Shown: in pieces, positions 59,152 to 64,000 of the stretch
Position numbering within the stretch: the first letter of the stretch is position 1
How the letters are laid out: every line of letters starts with the position of its first letter
Assembly (NCBI GenBank): GCA_017617995.1
Contig: JAFZVE010000068.1
Coordinates: 38,723-102,722 of the forward strand
DNA from: Clostridiales bacterium
GTDB taxonomy: Bacteria > Bacillota > Clostridia > Saccharofermentanales > Saccharofermentanaceae
Reading direction: 5' to 3'
DNA length: 64,000 bases
Notes under the pieces: generated by a model
Databases searched by the model: none
Told to the model about the DNA's origin: nothing
The model's input: the letters and a program-made list of their open reading frames with translations, nothing else
Program-made: the position numbers and the translations under genes

Positions 59152-60615
59152 TTATTTTACTTTTCGGGCGATCAGCGGCTTCGTCAGGTAGAGCTTCGGG
59201 TTAAAGAGCATGAGCATCGGGAAGACCTCGAGTCTTCCGGCGAGCATGTCGAAGATCATGACAAGCTTCGAGCCTACGGAGAAGCTCGCGTAGTTCTGGG
59301 TCGGGCCGACGACCTCGAGTCCCGGTCCGATGTTGTTGATGGTGGCCGCCACCGCGGTAAAAGAACTGACGAGACCCTTGCTGTCGAGCGATACGATCAG
59401 GACAGAGATCGTGAAGATGACCATAAAGGTGATGAAGAAGACATTGACGGAGCGGACAACTTCGTGCTCGACCGGGCTTCCGTCCATCGTGATCTTCGAT
59501 ACAGACTTCGGATGCACATAGGACTTCAGTTCTTTGCCTATAGACTTAAAGAGGATGATGAAACGCGAGACTTTAATGCCGCCGCCGGTGCTGCCGGCGC
59601 AGGCGCCGATGAACATCAGGATGACGAGGATGATCTTACTTGTTTCCGGCCACAGGTCGAAGTCAGTACTCGCAAATCCCGTGGTCGTGATGATGGAGGC
59701 GACCTGGAAACTCGCGTGGCGGATCGAGCCGCCGACGCTCTGGATCTGGTGGTAGATGTTGATGGAGATGATCGCGATGCTCGTGAGGATCACGGCGAGA
59801 TACACGCGGACTTCGCTCATCTTCACGGCCTTCTTTACGTAGCGGTAAAGGAGGAAGAAGTAGAAGTTGAAGTTGACGCCGAACATGATCATGAAGATCG
59901 TGACGACCCACTGGATGTAGGCGGTCTGGCTGGCCATACTGTCTCTGTATACGCCGAAACCACCGGTGCCGGCAGTACCGAATGCGGTGCAGACGCTGTC
60001 GAATACGGGCATGCATCCGAAGACGAGGAACATCGTCTCAAGTGCGGTCAGGAAGAAGTAGATGAGGTAGAGAAGCGCAGCCGTCTGGCGCATCTTCGGT
60101 ACGAGTTTTCCGACAGAAGGGCCGGGGCTCTCGGCACGCATCAGGTTGATGTTCGAGCCGCCGCTCATCGGGATGATGGCGAGGAGGAATACGAGTACGC
60201 CCATGCCGCCGATCCAGTGGGTGAAGCATCGCCAGAACTGGGAGGCGTGGCAGAGAATCTCGACGTCCGGCATGATGCTCGCACCGGTCGTTGTGAAGCC
60301 CGAGACCGTCTCGAAGAAAGCATCGATCAGAGAGGGGATCTCCTTCGTGATGACGAAGGGAAGAGATCCGAGAAAACTCATGAGGATCCAGGAAAGCGCG
60401 GTGATGACGCAGCCTTCCTTCAGGTAAATTGTCGTATTCTTCGGCTTTTTAAATGAGAATGCGAATCCGAACAGGAACAGCGCCACGGCCATACCGAGGA
60501 ACACCCATCCCTGCGATTCGTTATAGACAAGACCCATGAGCGCGGGCAGAAGCATAAGGACGCCCTCGATGCGGAGCACGTGACCTAATATGTAAAGGAT
60601 CATGGCTGAGTTCAT
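59152..60615 (-). CDS. trkH: TrkH-family potassium uptake protein
   Basis: The 487-residue protein is the K+ translocating subunit with four pore loops: TVSGFTTTGAS, FGTAGTGGFG, ITTTGFAS and INNIGPGL. It works with the TrkA subunit encoded 16 bp upstream in the same operon. Both lie on the minus strand, trkA first. Confidence 0.95.
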   Translation of the reverse strand: MNSAMILYILGHVLRIEGVLMLLPALMGLVYNESQGWVFLGMAVALFLFGFAFSFKKPKNTTIYLKEGCVITALSWILMSFLGSLPFVITKEIPSLIDAFFETVSGFTTTGASIMPDVEILCHASQFWRCFTHWIGGMGVLVFLLAIIPMSGGSNINLMRAESPGPSVGKLVPKMRQTAALLYLIYFFLTALETMFLVFGCMPVFDSVCTAFGTAGTGGFGVYRDSMASQTAYIQWVVTIFMIMFGVNFNFYFFLLYRYVKKAVKMSEVRVYLAVILTSIAIISINIYHQIQSVGGSIRHASFQVASIITTTGFASTDFDLWPETSKIILVILMFIGACAGSTGGGIKVSRFIILFKSIGKELKSYVHPKSVSKITMDGSPVEHEVVRSVNVFFITFMVIFTISVLIVSLDSKGLVSSFTAVAATINNIGPGLEVVGPTQNYASFSVGSKLVMIFDMLAGRLEVFPMLMLFNPKLYLTKPLIARKVK

Positions 60616-60631
60616 AGGGGGACGGATCTCC

Positions 60632-62023
60632 TTATCTCAATATGTCACGGATCTCGTTGAGTCCTGTGTGGGTGGTAACGATCATGACGGAATCACCGAC
60701 CTCGATCTTATCGGAACCGGACGGGATGATGATCTTGCCTCTTCTGTTGATAAATGCGATCAGGAGGTTCTGCTTTAAAGACAGCTCCTTCAGTTCTTTT
60801 CCCACGACAGGAGACGCTTCCTTGATGCGGAACTCGATCGCCTCGGCGCGCGAATCAAAGAGGTGATAGAGCGTCTCGATCTCACTGCTTCGGGAGGCAC
60901 GCAGAGCTCGGGCATATGCGATGATCGTCTCTGCGGTGATGAGCTTCGGATAGATGACAGACCCGAGGTCGAGCTCGGCGACGACATCCGAGAAGTTGAT
61001 GCGGTTGATCTTCGTGATGACCTTCGCCTTCGATACTTTCTTCGCGAAAAGCGTCAGAAGGATATTCTCTTCGTCGATGCCGGTCAGCGGCACGAACGCC
61101 TCCATGTCCTTAAGGCCGGCGCCCATGAGACCTTCCTGGTTCGAGGCATCGGCGTTAATGACCACGGCGTCCGGAAGGAGCGTCGTCAGCTCGTCGCAGC
61201 GCTTCAGGGAAGACTCGAGGATATGGACATCGATACCCGCGTGGAGAAGTTCATTTGCCAGATAATAGGAGGAGAGACCTCCGCCGACGATCATGGCATT
61301 TCTTACCTGCTTGGTGAAGACGCCGATGTGCTTGAGGAATTTTCTGGCTTCCTCGCGCTTGGCGGCGAAATAGATCGTGTCACCGGCTTCGAGTGTAAAT
61401 GCACCGGACGGGATATAGACTTCGCCCTTTCGCTCGATGCCGCAGATGAGGATATTATTCGTGATGTGACGGCCGAGATTGGCGATCGTCATCTGGTCGA
61501 GGAGATTTCCCTCGGGGATCTTAAACTTGATCATCTCCGCCTGGCCGTGTGCGAAGGTGTTGACCTGCAGCGCGGTAGGAAGATACAGGATACGGGCCAT
61601 CTCTCTGGCGGACTCGAGTTCCGGGTTGATGATCATGGCCAGACCGAGCTTATCTCTAAGGTAGCCGACTTCCTGGCTGTATTCCGGAGTACGGACACGT
61701 GCGATGGCAGCACACTTACTGAACTGCTTCGCGATGGTGCAGCACAGGAGATTCAGTTCATCGGAACCGGTCACTGCGATGATCAGATCCGCGTCCTCCA
61801 CGCCTGCTTCCTTCAAGGTATTATAGCTCGCGCCGTTTCCCTTAATGGTGATGATGTCGAACTGGGAATCGAGGTCGGCAATCACCGCCGCATCCTTCTC
61901 GATGACGGTGATATTGTTGCCTTCTTTACTCAGCTGTTCGGTCAATGTATGTCCTACTTTGCCGTTGCCGACGATGATGATCTTCAGACTTTTGCTGCTC
62001 GTGTGCGTAAAACCAGAGAACAT
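60632..62023 (-). CDS. trkA: Trk potassium uptake regulatory subunit TrkA
   Basis: The 463-residue protein has two RCK_N-RCK_C pairs: the first nucleotide-binding motif is IIIVGNGKVGHTL (about 14), the second MIVGGGLSSYYLA (about 242). It gates TrkH in response to NAD(H)/ATP. A promoter TTCACA-17-TATAGT (62052-62080) lies upstream. A weak GGGGTTGAG is ahead of the ATG. Confidence 0.95.
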   Translation of the reverse strand: MFSGFTHTSSKSLKIIIVGNGKVGHTLTEQLSKEGNNITVIEKDAAVIADLDSQFDIITIKGNGASYNTLKEAGVEDADLIIAVTGSDELNLLCCTIAKQFSKCAAIARVRTPEYSQEVGYLRDKLGLAMIINPELESAREMARILYLPTALQVNTFAHGQAEMIKFKIPEGNLLDQMTIANLGRHITNNILICGIERKGEVYIPSGAFTLEAGDTIYFAAKREEARKFLKHIGVFTKQVRNAMIVGGGLSSYYLANELLHAGIDVHILESSLKRCDELTTLLPDAVVINADASNQEGLMGAGLKDMEAFVPLTGIDEENILLTLFAKKVSKAKVITKINRINFSDVVAELDLGSVIYPKLITAETIIAYARALRASRSSEIETLYHLFDSRAEAIEFRIKEASPVVGKELKELSLKQNLLIAFINRRGKIIIPSGSDKIEVGDSVMIVTTHTGLNEIRDILR

Positions 62024-62051
62024 GGCTCAACCCCCATAGAATATCAGCATT

Positions 62052-62080
62052 ACTATACTTCAAAATCGCGCTTTTGTGAA
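62052..62080 (-). promoter_or_regulatory. Promoter of trkA-trkH
   Basis: On the minus strand TTCACA (62075-62080) and TATAGT (62052-62057) are 17 bp apart, about 30 bp before the trkA start. Confidence 0.6.
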
Positions 62081-62163
62081 CCGTTTGAAGTGCTTTTCGC
62101 GAGGTATTACGAGAACATCTTTTTGGCTTTTTACGAAGATGCCGAGGACCTCGTAAGAAGCGC

Positions 62164-63537
62164 TTAGCCCCGGGTCGCCCAGTCCGGGAATTCCTTCGAG
62201 AAGAAGATCTGCGGAAGAACAGACAGGAAGTGCATGTCTTCCTCGTTGATGGTGAAGCCGAAGATGTCGAGATTCTCCTTCATGCGCGATTCGTGTGTGC
62301 TCTTCGGGATGATCTGGATGCCCGACTGGTTGAGGAAACGAAGCAGGAGCTGGGACACAGGACGGCCGTACTGCTTCGCCATCTTCTGAAGACACGGCTC
62401 TTCGGAGAAATACATACGGCCGAGCGGGCTCCATGCCTGAGGGAGAATGCCGTGAGCACGGCAGAAGTCGAGCGTGTACTGCTGCAGATATCCGACATGC
62501 AGCTCAAGCTGGTCGACCATCGGGACGATCTCGCAGTCATCGAGGATCACCTGAAGGTGATGCGGCTGGAAGTTGCAGACACCGATCGCACGGCACTTGC
62601 CTTCCTTATAGAGCTCCTCCATGGCACGCCAGGTATCGCGGATCTTCTGTCTCCACTGCATATCCTGCGGATTCAGCTTCGGCCAGTGGATCAGATACAG
62701 GTCGATGTAGTCGGTGCGGAGCTTACTGCAGGACCGCGCGAAAGCCTCTTTCGCCTCTTCGTATCCCATCTCGGTCGGCCACATCTTCGTCGCGAGGAAG
62801 AGCTCTTCTCTCGGGATACCGCACTCGGTCAGCGCTTCTCCGATCTGCTCCTCGTTCTTATAGAAAGAAGCGGTATCAAGGTAGCGGTAGCCGGCACGAA
62901 GAGCACGCAGGATGGGCTCTTTGCCCTCGGCAAGCGTGGACTTATATGTGCCGAATCCGACAGGCGGGATCTCGAGACCGTTACTAAGCTTGAAGTTTAC
63001 CGGCTCAGCGGGTGTCGACAGACGGTACATGGAGACATTTCTTTCCGCGCCGTCTTCGAGCATGTGATCGATGCAGTCGCCTTCATAGACGAAACCGCAT
63101 TTCTTCATGACGTTGCCGGAAGCCGTGTTTCGGATATCGTGGCGTCCGCGGAACTGCGTCTGATGGAGAGTGTTTCTTCCAAAATCGAGCATCGCGCGGG
63201 CGGCCTCAGTGGCAAGACCCTTGCCCCACTGCGCCTTGGCGAAGTTGTAGCCGACCTCGAACATGCTGTCCTCGTCGTCATAGTAAAGACCGCCGGACCC
63301 GATCAGGTCGCCGGTCTCTTTCAAAACAAAACCCCAGTCATAATCAGTATCACTATATTCGTTGGAGACGGTATGCTTCAGCCACTCTTTCGTGGTCTCC
63401 ACATCCTTGTGTGCGTAGTATCGCATATACTTCGCGACTTCGGGATCCGAAGCCCAGGTATCAAACACAGTCTGCGCATCCTCCATCGTCAGCGGTCTCA
63501 AAATCAGTCTCTCAGTCTCAATAATCGGATTCTTCAT
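62164..63537 (-). CDS. GNAT acetyltransferase fused to an aldo/keto reductase
   Basis: The 457-residue protein holds two complete enzymes in one frame. Residues 1-173 are a RimJ/RimL-type GNAT (ETERLILRPLTMEDA, AKAQWGKGLATEAARAML, MKKCGFVYEGD). Residues 178-457 are an aldo/keto reductase with tetrad residues in YLDTASFYKNE (Asp, Tyr), LATKMW (Lys) and LIHWP (His), and the NADPH segment PKSTHESRMKENL. Such fusions are uncommon; the substrate of either half is unknown. A type B hairpin (B5) lies upstream of the start. Confidence 0.88.
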   Translation of the reverse strand: MKNPIIETERLILRPLTMEDAQTVFDTWASDPEVAKYMRYYAHKDVETTKEWLKHTVSNEYSDTDYDWGFVLKETGDLIGSGGLYYDDEDSMFEVGYNFAKAQWGKGLATEAARAMLDFGRNTLHQTQFRGRHDIRNTASGNVMKKCGFVYEGDCIDHMLEDGAERNVSMYRLSTPAEPVNFKLSNGLEIPPVGFGTYKSTLAEGKEPILRALRAGYRYLDTASFYKNEEQIGEALTECGIPREELFLATKMWPTEMGYEEAKEAFARSCSKLRTDYIDLYLIHWPKLNPQDMQWRQKIRDTWRAMEELYKEGKCRAIGVCNFQPHHLQVILDDCEIVPMVDQLELHVGYLQQYTLDFCRAHGILPQAWSPLGRMYFSEEPCLQKMAKQYGRPVSQLLLRFLNQSGIQIIPKSTHESRMKENLDIFGFTINEEDMHFLSVLPQIFFSKEFPDWATRG

Positions 63538-63582
63538 GAGGTACCTCCAGAGAAAAAACTACATTCATTATACCGAAGTGGA

Positions 63583-63660
63583 TAGGAAAGAGAATACTTT
63601 CCTCGCTGGTCCTCGCCGCTATGCGTCTGCGGAATCGCTCTGAAAGTATTCTCTTTCCTA
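63583..63660. repeat. Inverted-repeat element, type B core (copy B5)
   Basis: Arms GGAAAGAGAATACTTTC / GAAAGTATTCTCTTTCC are perfect and enclose TCGCTGGTCCTCG and CTGCGGAATCGCTC, the type B core in plus orientation. It lies between the divergent ends of the GNAT-AKR gene start and the A3 element. Confidence 0.85.
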
Positions 63661-63701
63661 CTGACTCGGATTCTCGGATAAGGGTGTTTTCTACACCAAG
63701 A

Positions 63702-63786
63702 GAGGAGGGCGGATATTCTGTTTGAGACGCGAGTTTTGCGCCAGCAAACTGTCTGAGCGGTGAGAACAGGAATATCCGTCCTCCTC
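63702..63786. repeat. Inverted-repeat element, type A core (copy A3, reverse)
   Basis: Arms GAGGAGGGCGGATATTC / GAATATCCGTCCTCCTC (one mismatch) enclose GAGTTTTGCG, AGCAAACTGT and TGAG, the reverse complement of the type A core. It stands 42 bp from B5. Confidence 0.75.
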
Positions 63787-63795
63787 CTGGGTATG

Positions 63796-63829
63796 AAAAA
63801 AACCCGCTATCCTCATGTGAAGAAGCGGG
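63796..63829 (-). terminator. Rho-independent terminator of rpmB
   Basis: On the minus strand CCCGCT / AGCGGG is followed by T7. Confidence 0.85.
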
Positions 63830-63865
63830 ATCATTTCTTTTTCGGCTCATCCGGAAGAGAAGAAC

Positions 63866-64000
63866 TTACGCTCTTTCTACTGCACCGGAACGAAGGCAAC
63901 GCGTACAAACATGCATAGTCTTAGGGGTGCCATCAACAACGACCTTAACGTTACGAACGTTCGGCTGCTGCTGTGTCAACGCACGACGGGAAACCTGTGA
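63866..64000 (-). CDS. rpmB: 50S ribosomal protein L28 (3' part)
   Basis: The 44 visible residues (SQVSRRALTQQQPNVRNVKV..., TMHVCTRCLRSGAVERA) are the C-terminal part of L28, with the two Cys of CTRC. The 5' part is outside the window. A terminator follows. Confidence 0.93.
   Translation of the reverse strand, partial: SQVSRRALTQQQPNVRNVKVVVDGTPKTMHVCTRCLRSGAVERA

Noticed and set aside
59464..60456. 330-codon plus-strand frame
   Set aside because: Antisense to trkH; extremely charged translation that a real protein would not show.
60863..62167. 434-codon plus-strand frame
   Set aside because: Antisense to trkA; acidic, motif-free translation.
62230..63585. 451-codon plus-strand frame
   Set aside because: Antisense to the GNAT-AKR fusion, low-complexity translation, no motifs.
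63518..63850. 110-codon minus-strand frame near the right end
   Set aside because: It reads straight through the B5 and A3 hairpins and has no ribosome site or motif.

Overview
The window looks like chromosome of a Gram-positive, low-to-mid GC Clostridia-type member of the Bacillota, plausibly a gut or rumen anaerobe. Evidence for this is the hprK-murB-rapZ-whiA block, a T-box leader, PadR/DUF1700 genes, DnaD/DnaI-type helicase-loader genes, lipoprotein and Thr-Pro/Thr-Glu-Pro-rich surface proteins, good Shine-Dalgarno sites and no outer-membrane genes. The species cannot be named from the sequence alone. No prophage, insertion sequence with a transposase, or CRISPR array was seen.

Layout. 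1-7 kb: end of a membrane protein gene, tRNA-Ala(CGC), a surface protein, a GH31 glycosidase, a Fe-ADH-like protein that has lost metal ligands, and cca. 7-14.4 kb: an orphan prepilin-like protein, a secreted CAP-domain protein, a DUF2752 protein, and three zinc-ribbon proteins, the last with a very long coiled coil. 14.6-17.5 kb: a TIR/TPR membrane protein interrupted by a one-base frameshift. 17.7-28.4 kb: an EF-G paralogue, a small kinase, hprK-murB-rapZ-whiA, a PadR operon, and a T-box (apparent Phe specifier) controlling a phenylacetate-CoA ligase. 28.6-36.8 kb: zinc-ribbon membrane protein, macro-domain protein, glnA, a GGDEF/EAL protein and ddl. 37-53 kb: large membrane proteins (GT-C-like and DUF2079), a BaiN-like flavoprotein, transporters, a PQQ-like propeller protein, and a run of nucleoside kinase, metA, nnrD and alr. 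53-57 kb: dnaD-like, dnaI-like, acpS and a dead NlpC/P60-like membrane protein. 57-64 kb (minus strand): a stand-alone reverse transcriptase preceded by a highly structured 295-bp non-coding region, then trkH/trkA, a GNAT-aldo/keto reductase fusion and the end of rpmB.

The two most unusual signals are (i) the reverse transcriptase with an adjacent run of strong hairpins, a possible RT-ncRNA system, and (ii) a dispersed family of 70-120 bp inverted-repeat elements between genes. In that family the stem arms are different at each site but perfectly matched to each other, while the loop carries one of two conserved cores (type A, three copies; type B, five copies). Other points worth checking are the frameshifted TIR gene, several apparent pseudoenzymes (Fe-ADH, NlpC/P60, EF-G with an altered G3 motif, GGDEF domain) and the T-box-paaK pair.
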